Assembly: GCF_009765865.1 (NCBI RefSeq)
Contig: NZ_LMUQ01000006.1
Span: forward strand, 27,998-91,997
Origin: Acidisoma sp. L85
Lineage (GTDB): Bacteria > Pseudomonadota > Alphaproteobacteria > Acetobacterales > Acetobacteraceae
Direction: 5' to 3'
DNA length: 64,000 nt
Below, in pieces: positions 26,001 to 34,510 of this stretch (positions are counted from its first letter, which is position 1; the number at the start of each line of letters is the position of its first letter). Made by a program: the position numbers and the translations under genes. The notes beneath the pieces were generated by a model. The model was given only the letters and a program-made list of their open reading frames with translations. It was not told the origin of the DNA and did not search any database.

Positions 26001-26441
26001 CTGGGGCTGCCGGTGCTCATCCCCGAGACCTTCGTGAAGGATCTGCCGGTCCGGCTTGGGCTGTATCGCCGCATCGGCGCGCTGTCCTCGCCCGAGGAAA
26101 CCGAGGCGATGGCGGCGGAGCTAGTGGACCGCTTCGGGCCGCTGCCCGAGGAGGTCGAGAACCTGCTCCAGGTGATGACGCTCAAGCGGGTTTGCCGGGA
26201 GGCCGGGGTGGAGAAGCTGGAGGCTGGGCCGAAGGGGATGGTGCTGACCTTCCGGGGCAATTCCTTCCGCAATCCGGCGGGGCTCATTCCGTGGATGGGG
26301 TCACGCGGCAGCACGATGAAGCTGCGGCCGGATCACAAGCTGGTCGTGCCGGGCGAGATGGATGTCGGGCGGCGGATCAAGGTCGCGAAGGACGTGCTGG
26401 GCAATCTGGCGCGGCTCGCGGGAGAGGCGAAGGCGGCCTGA
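22998..26441 (+). CDS. mfd: Transcription-repair coupling factor Mfd
   Basis: 1147 residues. Order of domains: UvrB-like N-terminal region (to about 330), RNA polymerase-interacting region (about 475-545, ending L-D-K-L-G-G-V-S-W), RecG-like translocase with Walker A G-D-V-G-F-G-K-T near residue 624, D-E-E-Q-H-F-G-V as motif II, T-A-T-P-I-P-R-T as motif III, and Q-L-R-G-R-V-G-R as motif VI, then the C-terminal TRCF domain. Mfd removes stalled RNA polymerase at lesions and recruits UvrA. The ATG overlaps the sdhE stop by 4 bases. The sdhE-mfd order with divergent recG is common in alphaproteobacteria. Confidence 0.96.
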   Translation: MSLLTVYGAPEGWDAALLIRRLLESDAPLIHVARDDARLARMADALAFFAPERPVLRFPAWDCLPYDRVSPNPAIVSERIATLARLAAGGLGQGVVLTTVNALVQRVPPRGMFRGSSLSLKPGGVVQPEVLATYLEAHGYARAATVMEPGEFAMRGGIVDLFPAGEPEPIRLDLFGDSIESMRRFDPNTQRSGEAVKGLELHPVSEVPLDPESVARFRTAWREIFGQAAADDPLYHSISDRRRHPGMEHWVPLFHDAMETLLDYLPGATISLDHQAEEVLESRLEMIADHFQARQVPPRDGETPYRPLPSERLYLDRAEWDGMLAQTTAFAFSPFAKPDGSAAGVDGGGRPAPIFAPGGELQPDLFDKLRESQEKWAKDKKRLVVAAWTDGSRERLGALLREHGFDRVGVAADADAVRALPQGTVALVTLGLERGFIGDRIAVVGEQDLLGRRISRPPRKRKRADQFIAEATDIAEGDLVVHEDHGIGRYDGLVTIKVNEAPHDCLRLLYDGGDKLFLPVENIEILSRFGAETGGVALDKLGGVSWQNRKAKAKSRIRDMAAGLIRIAAERRLHEAASLAPAEGMWDEFCARFPFMETEDQSRAIADVLEDMAAGRPMDRLICGDVGFGKTEVALRAAFVAALSGSQVAVVVPTTLLARQHFRVFSARFAGLPVKVAQISRMVTAKEAAVVRAGVADGSIDIVVGTHALLAKSITFNDLGLVIVDEEQHFGVAHKERLKSLKADVHVLTLTATPIPRTLQLALTGVREMSIIATPPVDRLAVRTFIMPFDGLVIREAIQRERFRGGQIFCVVPRVEDLDRMGKRLSEIVPDVRVAMAHGRLAPTELERVMTEFGDGKYDVLLSTNIVESGLDMPAVNTLIIHRADMFGLGQLYQLRGRVGRGKQRGYAYLTWPANHRLSPAAEKRLDVMQTLDTLGAGFTLASHDLDIRGAGNLLGDEQSGHIREVGIELYQQMLEDAVADLRAERGKRRASERDWTPTIGLGLPVLIPETFVKDLPVRLGLYRRIGALSSPEETEAMAAELVDRFGPLPEEVENLLQVMTLKRVCREAGVEKLEAGPKGMVLTFRGNSFRNPAGLIPWMGSRGSTMKLRPDHKLVVPGEMDVGRRIKVAKDVLGNLARLAGEAKAA

Positions 26442-26456
26442 GGGCTGGTGCTGAAA

Positions 26457-28847
26457 CTACCAGCGCCTGCGTGCACCGCCGCCGCCATAACCACCGCCGC
26501 CGCGATTGTAGCCGCCGCCAAACTGGCGCGCCTGATAGTCGCGGTTGAGCTGGCCGTATTCCTGGGTGCCCATGGTGGGGCGGCTCGCGGTGCTGGCGTA
26601 GTTCTGGCGCGTCGCCGGGGCCTGGGCGTGGTACTGGCGCGCCGAGGTGGATGTCTGGTTGTAGGTGGTGCTGCGCTGAGTCGTCTGGCTGCGCGTGGCC
26701 GTGGAGTTGGTCTTGGGCGTGTTGACCGACTGCCAGGACCCATTGTTGTAAGTCTGCCAGCCGCTGTTGGTCTTCTTGTAGGCATTGCCGTTTGCCCCGG
26801 CATAGACGTTGCCGCCCGAACCCTTCACGACGGCCGCGTTGTTGCCGTTGGCGCCATGGACCGCCGCGCCCTGAGCGCCATTGCTGGCGTTGAAGGCGCC
26901 GGCCGAGCCTCGGCTGTTGCTGGCGCTCGCCGTGTTCACCGTGCCGTTCGGGCCTGACACCGTGCTCGATCCCCAGCGCCCATAGGCGTTGGCGTTCTGC
27001 GTCGTGCTGCCCGCGACGCCGTAGCGCGGATTGGCGAAGGACGCATGCGCCGTGCCGCTGCTGCCATTCCAGGCGGCGCTGCCATGGGCATAGGTTCCGG
27101 TGCTGGGATTATAGGCGGACCAAGCCCCCGCGCCGCCATAGGGGCCATAGACCGCGCCGCCCCGCGCATAGGCTCCGGTCGCTGGATTGTAGGCGGTGCC
27201 GCCGGTGGCCGCTCTTCCATACGGGCCGTAGACAGTGCCGCCGCGCGCCCAGGTGCCGGTGGCGGAGCTGTAATAGACGTTGCCGCCGTAGGAATAGGGA
27301 TATGGCAGATAGGCCGGAATACGGGCTGCGACGACGACCGGCGGGTAGTAATAGCCGGTGCCGTAAGCCAGGACGCCAGCGGTCACGAAGCCCATCAGAT
27401 AGCCGGCCGTGTAGCCGTAGGTCACTGCCGCCGGCGTCGAGCTGTAAACCTTCACGTAAGTGACGTTGTACAGCGGGCTCGAGGGCGGGATCGTGTAGAT
27501 CTCGTTCGGCACGCTGCTCGCCAGCACCCAGGGACCGGTCGGACTGGCCGAGGTAAACCAGGCGCCCTGGTAGCAGACGTAATAGCGGCCGCCGGTCTGG
27601 ATGACCTGGAAGGTCGTGTTGACGGCATATTGCAGCGCCGTGCCGGGGATCGGCTTGAACTGCGGGGCGCCGACGTAGGTCACTGTCACTTTCGCCGTCT
27701 GACGCGACAGCGAGGCCTGCACCGGGATCTGCGCCTTCAGCACCGCCGCCTGGGCCGCCGCCGTGCCGGGAACCGAAGGCAGCAGATTGCCATAGGCGCT
27801 GTCCGGCGGCAGCAGCGAGAAATCGGTCGGCAGATTGGGTGTCGCGAAGGTCCAGGGACCGTAGAGCGAGGGGGCCGAAAACCAGCGGCCTGAGACGAGG
27901 TAGTAGAGATTCCCGTCGGCCGTGTCCTTGATCAGCGTGGCGCCGGTATTCGTCACCGCTTGCAGCGCCGTGCCGGGTATCGGTTTGAAAGCTGGCGCCC
28001 CGGCCGTGACGATGATCTCCGCCGGCTTGGTCGAGACGAAAATGGTCGGAATGCTGGTGCCCGTGAAGGGGCGGCCGGGAACGTTCTTGCGCAGGGTTGC
28101 GAAGTTTTCATCGGACGGGATTTGGGAAAAGGCGGCGGGGAGCGCACCGGCGGGCTCATAGGGTCCGGTCGCGGCGGGCGCGATGAGCCAGCTGCCGTTG
28201 TTCAGGAGATACCAGGTGCCGCCCGCGTCGGCGTCGTACACCACGTCCCAATTCGTATTGACGGCGAAGGAGAGGCCGGTCGAGCCGATTGGCGCCAAGG
28301 TCGGCGAGCCGTCAAAGACCACGAGGCTCGCGGGACGTGCGCTGTAGAAGATCTGCGGTGGCGTGTTGTCGACCGGCACATCCACCGGCTTCTCGTTGAG
28401 GCTGAGCAGGATGGTGTTCAGCGGCACTTCCTTCACCGGCATCGTGGAGACGAAAGCCTTGATGCGCGCTTCCAGCTGGACGGCCTGATCGGTGTCGAGC
28501 GAGGGGAATTTCGACGAGAGCACTGTCGGGGAGGAGAAGGTCACGAGCTGCGTGTCGAGATCGACCTGGGTCGCACCCTGGAATTCGATCGTGCCGATGA
28601 TTGCCTGGGTGGCGCCTGGCGGCGTGATGGAAATCGCCGCACGCGCCCGCAGCATCGTCCGGTCGGGCCATTCGATGGCCTGCGGCTCGTAGATGGTGAT
28701 GGTGGCGCCGTGCACAGTCATGGAATGCGGCCAGCTTGCGACCGGCGAGGGCGCTGTCCCGGCGGATTGTGCGAAGGCCGGTGAGAGCAGCGCGCTGGCT
28801 GCTCCGAGGACGGGGATGAGCAGCGCGGAGCGGCGACTAAGGACCAC
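26457..28847 (-). CDS. Large exported repeat protein (carbohydrate-binding V/XII-type annotation)
   Basis: About 796 residues from GTG 28847, which has AGAGG upstream and gives a clean signal peptide (R-R-S-A-L-L-I-P, cut after S-P-A-F-A-Q); an upstream start at 28904 would overlap the next gene. After a 100-residue unique part come three repeats of about 100 residues with P-I-x-G-T-x-L, N-T and G-P-W/Y motifs, then a hydrophobic stretch (Y-L-M-G-F-V-T-A-G-V-L-A-Y) and Y-N-P-A-T-G-A-Y-A-R-G-G-A-V-Y type repeats, and a Gly/Arg-rich tail (Y-G-G-G-G-A-R-R-R-W). Proteins with this plan are often labelled carbohydrate-binding; the biochemical role is unknown. Probably envelope-associated. Confidence 0.75.
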   Translation of the reverse strand: MVLSRRSALLIPVLGAASALLSPAFAQSAGTAPSPVASWPHSMTVHGATITIYEPQAIEWPDRTMLRARAAISITPPGATQAIIGTIEFQGATQVDLDTQLVTFSSPTVLSSKFPSLDTDQAVQLEARIKAFVSTMPVKEVPLNTILLSLNEKPVDVPVDNTPPQIFYSARPASLVVFDGSPTLAPIGSTGLSFAVNTNWDVVYDADAGGTWYLLNNGSWLIAPAATGPYEPAGALPAAFSQIPSDENFATLRKNVPGRPFTGTSIPTIFVSTKPAEIIVTAGAPAFKPIPGTALQAVTNTGATLIKDTADGNLYYLVSGRWFSAPSLYGPWTFATPNLPTDFSLLPPDSAYGNLLPSVPGTAAAQAAVLKAQIPVQASLSRQTAKVTVTYVGAPQFKPIPGTALQYAVNTTFQVIQTGGRYYVCYQGAWFTSASPTGPWVLASSVPNEIYTIPPSSPLYNVTYVKVYSSTPAAVTYGYTAGYLMGFVTAGVLAYGTGYYYPPVVVAARIPAYLPYPYSYGGNVYYSSATGTWARGGTVYGPYGRAATGGTAYNPATGAYARGGAVYGPYGGAGAWSAYNPSTGTYAHGSAAWNGSSGTAHASFANPRYGVAGSTTQNANAYGRWGSSTVSGPNGTVNTASASNSRGSAGAFNASNGAQGAAVHGANGNNAAVVKGSGGNVYAGANGNAYKKTNSGWQTYNNGSWQSVNTPKTNSTATRSQTTQRSTTYNQTSTSARQYHAQAPATRQNYASTASRPTMGTQEYGQLNRDYQARQFGGGYNRGGGGYGGGGARRRW

Positions 28848-28922
28848 GATCGCTAGCCTCTTTTTTTGGATTTCAACGGTATCCGAAGGGGGCTTGGCCG
28901 ACAAGCGACGGGCGAAGGGAAG

Positions 28923-29978
28923 ATGCGCGGATGGTGGGATCGCCCTCTGTCTCGCGCTGCGATACGCTCGCGCATGCGTCGTGTTTTTGGATACCTTCCC
29001 GACGGCTTTACCCTCGCGATTGTCGCGAGCGTGGGGGTTGCCTCAGTGTTGCCCTGCCACGGGGTCGGCGCGCGGATCTTCAATGCGCTGACCACGCTGG
29101 CGATCGCCATCATGTTTTTCCTTCAGGGCGCGCGGCTGTCGCGCGAGGCGGTGATCGCGGGCATCGCGCAGTGGCGCGTGCATGTGCTGATCCTGGCTTC
29201 GACCTTTCTGCTGTTCCCGTTGCTCGGCTTTGGTTTCCAGGCGCTGTTTCCGCACGCGCTGAGCCCGACGATCCTGATCGGTTTGCTTTATGTCTGCCTG
29301 CTGCCGTCGACGGTGCAATCCTCGATCGCCTTCACCTCGATCGGGCATGGCAATGTCCCGGCGGCGATCTGTGCGGCGACCGCCTCGACCCTGCTTGGCG
29401 TGGTGGTGACGCCGCTACTGACCACGCTGCTGCTCAAGACGCACGGCACCGGAGGCAGCAGCGGGCTGGAGTCTGTCGGCAGCATTTTCCTGGAGCTGCT
29501 GTTGCCCTTCGTCCTGGGCCAGCTGTTGCGGCCATGGATCGGCGGCTGGGCGGCGCGGAACCGCGAAATCTTAAAGTTCACCGATCGCGGCTCAGTGATC
29601 CTGGTCGTCTATACAGCCTTCAGCGCGGCGGTGATGCGCGGCATCTGGCATGAGTTGCCGCTTTATCGGTTTGGCGAAATCGTTTTGGCGAATGCCGTGC
29701 TGCTTACCGTTGTGCTGCTGATCACGACCTATGGCAGCCGCGCTTTGGGCTTCAAACGGCCGGAGGAGGTCACCATCGTTTTCTGCGGTTCGAAGAAAAG
29801 CGCCGCGACGGGGGTGCCGATGGCGAATGTATTGTTCAGCCCGGCCACGGTGGGGCTTATTTTGTTGCCGCTCATCATCTTCCACCAGATGCAGCTGATG
29901 ATCTGCGCCGTGCTCGCGAAACGCTACGCGCGGGAGGCGGAGGCAGCGGACGCTGCGCGAGCGGTGGCGGCCGAATGA
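28923..29978 (+). CDS. SBF-like (bile acid:sodium symporter family) transporter
   Basis: About 351 residues from ATG 28923 (GAAGGGAAG directly upstream); a start at 28866 is open but would overlap the divergent gene's leader, and ATG 28974 is another option. Ten hydrophobic helices are visible. Characteristic motifs are [11 protein letters not shown] in the discontinuous helix and [13 protein letters not shown] near residue 290, which mark the SBF-like (PF13593) branch. Family members couple sodium to import of organic anions; the substrate here is unknown. The following Nudix gene overlaps its stop by 4 bases. Confidence 0.85.
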   Translation: MRGWWDRPLSRAAIRSRMRRVFGYLPDGFTLAIVASVGVASVLPCHGVGARIFNALTTLAIAIMFFLQGARLSREAVIAGIAQWRVHVLILASTFLLFPLLGFGFQALFPHALSPTILIGLLYVCLLPSTVQSSIAFTSIGHGNVPAAICAATASTLLGVVVTPLLTTLLLKTHGTGGSSGLESVGSIFLELLLPFVLGQLLRPWIGGWAARNREILKFTDRGSVILVVYTAFSAAVMRGIWHELPLYRFGEIVLANAVLLTVVLLITTYGSRALGFKRPEEVTIVFCGSKKSAATGVPMANVLFSPATVGLILLPLIIFHQMQLMICAVLAKRYAREAEAADAARAVAAE

Positions 29979-30613
29979 GCGATGTCGAGCCCGAGTGGCT
30001 GTTATGGGCGCGGGAAATCCAGGCGACGGCGCAGTCCGGCCTCGCTTTCACAAAAGATCCTTATGACGTCGAGCGCTATCAGGCGCTGACTGTTTTGGCC
30101 GCGCGAATCATCGAGGCGCATAGCGAGGAGGACGCACCGCGTCTCGCTGCGCTGTTTGGCGCCGAGCGTGGCTATGCAACGCCGAAAGTCGATGTCCGCG
30201 CGGCGGTCTTCGATGCGGAAGGCCGCATCCTGATGGTGCGCGAAGCGGCGGATGACGGCCGCTGGACGCTGCCTGGCGGATGGGCGGATGTGAACCAGAC
30301 ACCGGCGCAGAGCGTGGTGCGAGAGGCGCGGGAAGAATCGGGCTTCGAGGTCTCCGTGGTGAAGCTCGCGGCCTGCTGGGATCGCGCAGCCCAGGGACAT
30401 ACGCCACCCGGGCTCTTTTCCATCGTCAAGCTGTTCTACCTCTGCGCGGTGACCGGCGGTTCGGCTCGCACGAGCTTGGAGACAAGTGAAGTGGGTTTCT
30501 TTGCGGAGGATGCGCTGCCCGCGGACCTATCACTCGGCCGCGTTCTGCCGCGCCAGCTCGCGCGGATGTTCGCGCATTACCGCCAACCGGACATGGAGAC
30601 GGAATACGATTGA
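29975..30613 (+). CDS. Nudix hydrolase with N-terminal Nudix_N domain
   Basis: 212 residues. An N-terminal helical domain of about 65 residues ([10 protein letters not shown], then Y-D-V-E-R-Y) is the Nudix-associated N domain. The catalytic box is [10 protein letters not shown] followed by [11 protein letters not shown]; the position usually held by the first Glu of the box is Asn, as in several members of this subfamily, while the R-E-A-x-E-E-S-G part is intact. Probably a sugar-nucleotide or ADP-ribose pyrophosphohydrolase. Translationally coupled to the transporter upstream and convergent with rsmD. Confidence 0.85.
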   Translation: MSDVEPEWLLWAREIQATAQSGLAFTKDPYDVERYQALTVLAARIIEAHSEEDAPRLAALFGAERGYATPKVDVRAAVFDAEGRILMVREAADDGRWTLPGGWADVNQTPAQSVVREAREESGFEVSVVKLAACWDRAAQGHTPPGLFSIVKLFYLCAVTGGSARTSLETSEVGFFAEDALPADLSLGRVLPRQLARMFAHYRQPDMETEYD

Positions 30614-30635
30614 GGCTGGTCGCTGCGGGTGGCGT

Positions 30636-31187
30636 TTACTGAGGTGTTACCCTGCAGACGACGACCCTCGCCGCGCCGTAACGGCGGTCGTCCAAAGGCG
30701 CGACATTCAGAGTGAGCGGATCGTCGATGCCGACCTCCGCCACGATGAGCGCATTCGCCGCGATCCAGCCCTGGGTGATCAGGGCCCCGAGCGCCTTTGG
30801 CACGAGGTCCTTGCCGTAAGGCGGATCGAGAAACACGAGACCGCAGGGAGAGCCCGGTGGCGGTCGTGTCGCGTCGCCGGGCACCACCTGACACGCAGCT
30901 TCCACCCCGAAGGTCGCGATGTTGCGGCGGAGCGCGGCCAGGGCCTTGGCGTCTCGCTCGATGAAATGGGCCGTGCCCGCGCCGCGTGACAAGGCTTCCA
31001 GGCCGAGCGCCCCGGTGCCCGCGAAGGCGTCCAGGACCGTGGCGCCGATGATGTCCCCATCGGCCCAAGGGGCGTGCATCAGCATGTCGAAGAGCGCCTG
31101 CCGGGCGCGGTCGGAGGTGGGGCGCGTGGCCCAGCCCGATGGGGCGACAATCTGCCGGCGACGGAAGCGGCCCCCAACAATCCTCAC
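30636..31187 (-). CDS. rsmD: 16S rRNA (guanine-966-N2)-methyltransferase RsmD
   Basis: 183 residues from GTG 31187, where the product begins V-R-I-V-G-G-R-F-R; the frame is open farther upstream but that part is antisense or overlaps the rluB end. Family blocks: R-P-T-S-D-R-A-R-Q-A-L-F-D, the SAM-binding L-D-A-F-A-G-T-G-A-L-G, F-I-E-R-D (motif II), and F-L-D-P-P-Y-G (N/DPPY catalytic motif). It methylates G966 in the small subunit rRNA. Ten bases separate it from the pseudouridine synthase gene, forming an RNA-modification operon. Confidence 0.92.
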   Translation of the reverse strand: MRIVGGRFRRRQIVAPSGWATRPTSDRARQALFDMLMHAPWADGDIIGATVLDAFAGTGALGLEALSRGAGTAHFIERDAKALAALRRNIATFGVEAACQVVPGDATRPPPGSPCGLVFLDPPYGKDLVPKALGALITQGWIAANALIVAEVGIDDPLTLNVAPLDDRRYGAARVVVCRVTPQ

Positions 31188-31197
31188 CTCGCGGCGC

Positions 31198-31971
31198 TCA
31201 CTGGGCCGTGGCGGCCTTTGGGAGCTGCTCGCGCAGGATCTTGGCCGGCACTTCCTCCACCGACCCACGGGGCAACAGGCCGAGCTGAAAGGGACCGTAG
31301 GCGATCCGGATGAGGCGCGAAGTTTGCAGGTTGAGATGGGCCATGACGCGGCGGACTTCTCGGTTGCGGCCTTCGCGCAGACCAATGGAGAGCCAGGCGT
31401 TGTCGCCCTTGCGGCTGTCGAGGCCCGCGTCGATCGGGCCATAGCGCTCGCCTTCCACCGTCACACCGTGGGAAAGCGCGGCCAAAGCCTTCTCGTCGAC
31501 ATAGCCGTTCACGCGGACGCGGTAGCGGCGCAGCCAGCCGGTTTCCGGCCGCTCCAGCAGCCGCGCGAGCGCGCCGTCATTGGTGAGGAGCAGCAATCCC
31601 TCGCTGTTGAGATCGAGGCGGCCGATGCTGATGAGGCGCGGCAGGCCGGGCGGCAGTTTCTCGAAGACGGTGGGGCGTCCCTCGGGATCCTTATGCGTCG
31701 TCATCAGCCCTTCCGGCTTGTGGTAGCGGAAGAGCCGGGTGCGGGCCGGGGCCTCGATGACCTTGCCGTTGACCTGCACCACATCGCCGGGCGTCACGAA
31801 GCTCGCCGGATGGTCGAGTAGCTTGCCGTTGAGCTTGATGCGGCCCTCCGACAGCATCTTTTCGACGTCGCGGCGGCTGGCGACACCGGCTCGCGCGAGC
31901 CATTTGGCGATGCGCTCGCCACGCTCGACAGCCGGGGCGGCGGCAGGGGCGCCGCTGTCTTCGTCGGTCAT
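31198..31971 (-). CDS. rluB: RsuA/RluB-type 23S rRNA pseudouridine synthase
   Basis: 257 residues from ATG 31971 (M-T-D-E-D-S-G); an upstream start at 32040 lies inside the neighbouring gene. An S4 RNA-binding domain (R-I-A-K-W-L-A-R-A-G-V-A-S-R-R near residue 20) is followed by the catalytic block I-G-R-L-D-L-N-S-E-G-L-L-L-L-T-N, with the essential Asp, and E-G-R-N-R-E-V-R-R, a signature of the RsuA/RluB/E/F group. The S4 domain and the context fit RluB; RluE or RluF specificity cannot be excluded. ATG overlaps the stop of the C26 gene by 4 bases. Confidence 0.9.
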   Translation of the reverse strand: MTDEDSGAPAAAPAVERGERIAKWLARAGVASRRDVEKMLSEGRIKLNGKLLDHPASFVTPGDVVQVNGKVIEAPARTRLFRYHKPEGLMTTHKDPEGRPTVFEKLPPGLPRLISIGRLDLNSEGLLLLTNDGALARLLERPETGWLRRYRVRVNGYVDEKALAALSHGVTVEGERYGPIDAGLDSRKGDNAWLSIGLREGRNREVRRVMAHLNLQTSRLIRIAYGPFQLGLLPRGSVEEVPAKILREQLPKAATAQ

Positions 31972-32687
31972 GCGCAGGCGGCGATCAGGGCCGCGAAGAT
32001 GCGGCGGTCGGCGGGGTCGGTGTTGAATTCCGGGTGCCACTGGACGCCGAGGCAGAAGCGGTAGCGCGGGTCCTCGATGCCCTCGACCACGCCGTCGGGC
32101 GCCACGGCATTGACGGTGACGCCGGGCCCGGCATCGCGCACCGCTTGGTGGTGCGAGGTATTCACCATCATCCGGTCGCTTCCCGCGATGCGGGCGAGCA
32201 GGCTGCCGGCGGTAAGGGCGACGGGGTGGCCAGGCTCGTCGTGCCGCGTCTTCTGCTCATGCGGCAGGTGGCCTGGAATGCTGTCCGGGATGTGCTGGAT
32301 GAGGCTGCCGCCAAGCGCCACGGCGAGAAGCTGCTCGCCGCCGCAGATGCCGAGCAGCGGCATGTCCCGGCCGAGAGCGCCACACAGGAGGGCGAGTTCG
32401 GCGGCCGTGCGGCCGGTCTTGAGCACGACGGTGTCGTGGCGATCGGCATTGCCATACATGGCGGGATCGACGTCGAAGGCGCCGCCCGTGACGATGAGGG
32501 CGTCGATGCGGTCGAGCCAATCATCGGCGAGTTCGGGGTCATGGGGCAGAGCGACGGGCAGGCCACCAGCCGACGCGACCGCGCTCATGTAGTTCTGGCG
32601 TAGCGCGTACCAGGGGTATTTGGAGTAGCCGCCCGGCTCCTCGCTATCCAGCGTGATGCCGATGAGAGGGCGCGGCCGGGCTTTCAT
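31968..32687 (-). CDS. Class C26 gamma-glutamyl hydrolase / glutamine amidotransferase-like
   Basis: 239 residues. The N-terminal P-L-I-G-I-T-L-D, V-T-G-G-A-F-D-V-D-P, the nucleophile elbow L-G-I-C-G-G-E-Q-L-L with catalytic Cys, and the G-V-Q-W-H-P-E-F block with His and Glu complete a class I glutamine amidotransferase triad as in PuuD (gamma-glutamyl-GABA hydrolase, polyamine catabolism). Active in the cytoplasm on gamma-glutamyl amides by family analogy. Overlaps both neighbours by 4 bases. A second member of the family at 59753-60529 has lost the catalytic residues. Confidence 0.87.
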   Translation of the reverse strand: MKARPRPLIGITLDSEEPGGYSKYPWYALRQNYMSAVASAGGLPVALPHDPELADDWLDRIDALIVTGGAFDVDPAMYGNADRHDTVVLKTGRTAAELALLCGALGRDMPLLGICGGEQLLAVALGGSLIQHIPDSIPGHLPHEQKTRHDEPGHPVALTAGSLLARIAGSDRMMVNTSHHQAVRDAGPGVTVNAVAPDGVVEGIEDPRYRFCLGVQWHPEFNTDPADRRIFAALIAACA

Positions 32688-33076
32688 GCACCGAGCATCC
32701 CAAGCACGTCGGCAAGCGTGGCCTGGGCTTCACGGATACCGGGCGCCTCGGGGGCTAGGGCTCCGGCACGCAGGTAAACCAGGCTGCCCGGCGCGGTGAG
32801 GTCCCGCGCCTTGGCGACAAAGGGGGCGAGGGCTGTGTTGTCCGGCAGGGTGCCTTGGGCACCGGCCTCATCGAGTGTCACGATGAGGTCGCTGAGGGGC
32901 TTCAGCCAGGCGAAGCGCTCGTCCCCGAGAGCGGCCGCCAGCATTTTGTAGGGTTCGTCGGCGATGCCGACCTTGCGTGCCTCGGCATGCAGCAGGGCGC
33001 GGTGCAGGTCCATGATGGCATGCGATAGCGGGCGCTGGGCGGTGCTCGGGGTGGGTCTCGGCGATCGGCTGCTCAT
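32684..33076 (-). CDS. Conserved hypothetical protein
   Basis: 130 residues from ATG 33076 (M-S-S-R-S-P-R-P-T); the frame is open upstream but that portion is antisense to tadA. It is an alpha-rich soluble protein with H-A-I-M-D-L-H-R-A-L-L-H-A-E-A-R-K near the start and F-A-W-L-K-P-L-S-D-L-I-V-T-L-D-E in the middle, a block I associate with small hypothetical proteins of alphaproteobacteria; the function is unknown. It is translationally coupled to the C26 gene (4-base overlap), the first gene of a four-gene minus-strand operon ending in rsmD, and divergent from tadA. Confidence 0.7.
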   Translation of the reverse strand: MSSRSPRPTPSTAQRPLSHAIMDLHRALLHAEARKVGIADEPYKMLAAALGDERFAWLKPLSDLIVTLDEAGAQGTLPDNTALAPFVAKARDLTAPGSLVYLRAGALAPEAPGIREAQATLADVLGMLGA

Positions 33077-33152
33077 GGCGCCTAAATGCCATGAGGCGCG
33101 GGGACGGTCCACCGGCCTGGACCGGATGACCGGCACCCGGCAAGAAGCCGTT

Positions 33153-33593
33153 ATGGACTCGATGGAGATCGCCCTGGAGGAGGCTCGCGCGGCGGCGGAC
33201 CGCGGCGAAGTGCCGGTCGGCGCGGTGGTGCTGGACGCCGCCGGCCGGGTGCTGGCTCGGGCGGGCAACCGGACTGAAGCGGATTGCGATGCGGGCGCGC
33301 ATGCGGAGCTGCTGGCGCTGCGGGCGGCGGCCCGGCTGGTGAGGTCGCCCCGGCTGCCAGGCTGCAGTCTGGTTGTGACGCTGGAGCCCTGCCCGATGTG
33401 CGCCCAGGCGGCAAGCTTCTTCCGCGTCAGCCGGATCGTTTTCGGCGCCTATGACCCGAAGGGCGGCGGGGTGGAGCATGGGGCGCGGGTGCTGGACGCC
33501 ACCTCCTGCCATCACCGGCCCGAAGTGGTGGGTGGGGTCCGCGAGGCGGAATGCAGGGAGGTATTGCGGGCGTTCTTCGCGGCTCGGCGATAA
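33153..33593 (+). CDS. tadA: tRNA adenosine(34) deaminase TadA
   Basis: 146 residues from ATG 33153; ATG 33126 in the same frame would add nine residues. Zinc-site motifs are A-H-A-E-L-L (His ligand and catalytic Glu) and P-C-P-M-C (two Cys ligands), with G-E-V-P-V-G-A-V-V near the start and F-G-A-Y-D-P-K-G-G-G-V-E-H-G toward the end, all typical of TadA. It converts A34 to inosine in tRNA-Arg(ACG). It faces pstA at its 3' end with 26 bases between. Confidence 0.92.
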   Translation: MDSMEIALEEARAAADRGEVPVGAVVLDAAGRVLARAGNRTEADCDAGAHAELLALRAAARLVRSPRLPGCSLVVTLEPCPMCAQAASFFRVSRIVFGAYDPKGGGVEHGARVLDATSCHHRPEVVGGVREAECREVLRAFFAARR

Positions 33594-33619
33594 GGGCGGC
33601 GGTTCGGTGATCACACCCC

Positions 33620-34510
33620 TCAAGCCTTACGCAGCACCGCGCGTGCGCCGAGGTTGATCACCAATACCGTCAGCATCACCAGAAGCGCCGCCGCGAAGGC
33701 CAAGGCATGGGCCGAGGCGAAGGGCTGGTTGATGAAGCTCCAGATCACATAGGTGAGGTAGCCCACCGGCTCATGCGTGAAGCGGCCGTTCCAGACGTAG
33801 TTCGACCACCCGGCCGTGTAGATCAGGGGCGCCGTCTCGCCGACCGAGATCGCCAAAGCGAGGAGGATCGAGGTGACGATGCCCGGCCGCGCCACCGGCA
33901 GCAGGACGCGGATCACCACCATACTCTCCGTGGCACCAAGGGCATAGGCGGCTTCCCGCATCGGCACGGGGATCTGGCGCATCACCAGCTCCGTCAGCTT
34001 CGCCATGTAGGGCAGGATGATGATCGCGAGGGTGATCGCCGCGGCCAAGGCGGAGAACTGCCAGCCGAGCCAGATGACCATCGTGACATAGGAAAAATAG
34101 CCCAGCACGATCGAGGGCACGCCGGTCAGCACATCCGCAAGGAAGCGGACGAGCGACCCGAAGCGGCCATTGCCGAATTCGGCAAGGTAGATACCGCCGC
34201 CGACCCCCACCGGCACACCGATGATCAGCGCGCCGAGCGAAAGCAGCAAGGTGCCGGTTATCGCGTTGAGAAGCCCGCCGCTGACGCCTTGCGTGATCTG
34301 GGTGAAGAGCTGCGGCGTGAAGGCAGAAAAGCCGCGCACCACGACCAGCACGATGATATCAGCGAGCGGCACCGCCACCAGAAGGAAAGCGATGATGCAG
34401 AGGCACCAGCCGATGCTGCTGCGCGCGCGGCGCCATGATACCGAGCGTGGAACCGACTTGCCGATGGCGGCCTCGAGCATCGAGCCGCGTGTCGCGGAAA
34501 GGTCAGCCAC
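33620..34510 (-). CDS. pstA: Phosphate ABC transporter permease PstA
   Basis: About 296 residues from GTG 34510, overlapping the pstC stop by 8 bases; ATG 34480 is an alternative. Six helices and the ABC permease EAA loop (R-E-A-A-Y-A-L-G-A-T near residue 190) are seen, with G-V-P-S-I-V-L-G-Y in the PstA-type helix and G-E-T-A-P-L-I-Y after it. It forms the channel for phosphate with PstC. The gene is the last of the operon; no pstB or phoU follows, since tadA converges on it. Confidence 0.93.
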   Translation of the reverse strand: MADLSATRGSMLEAAIGKSVPRSVSWRRARSSIGWCLCIIAFLLVAVPLADIIVLVVVRGFSAFTPQLFTQITQGVSGGLLNAITGTLLLSLGALIIGVPVGVGGGIYLAEFGNGRFGSLVRFLADVLTGVPSIVLGYFSYVTMVIWLGWQFSALAAAITLAIIILPYMAKLTELVMRQIPVPMREAAYALGATESMVVIRVLLPVARPGIVTSILLALAISVGETAPLIYTAGWSNYVWNGRFTHEPVGYLTYVIWSFINQPFASAHALAFAAALLVMLTVLVINLGARAVLRKA

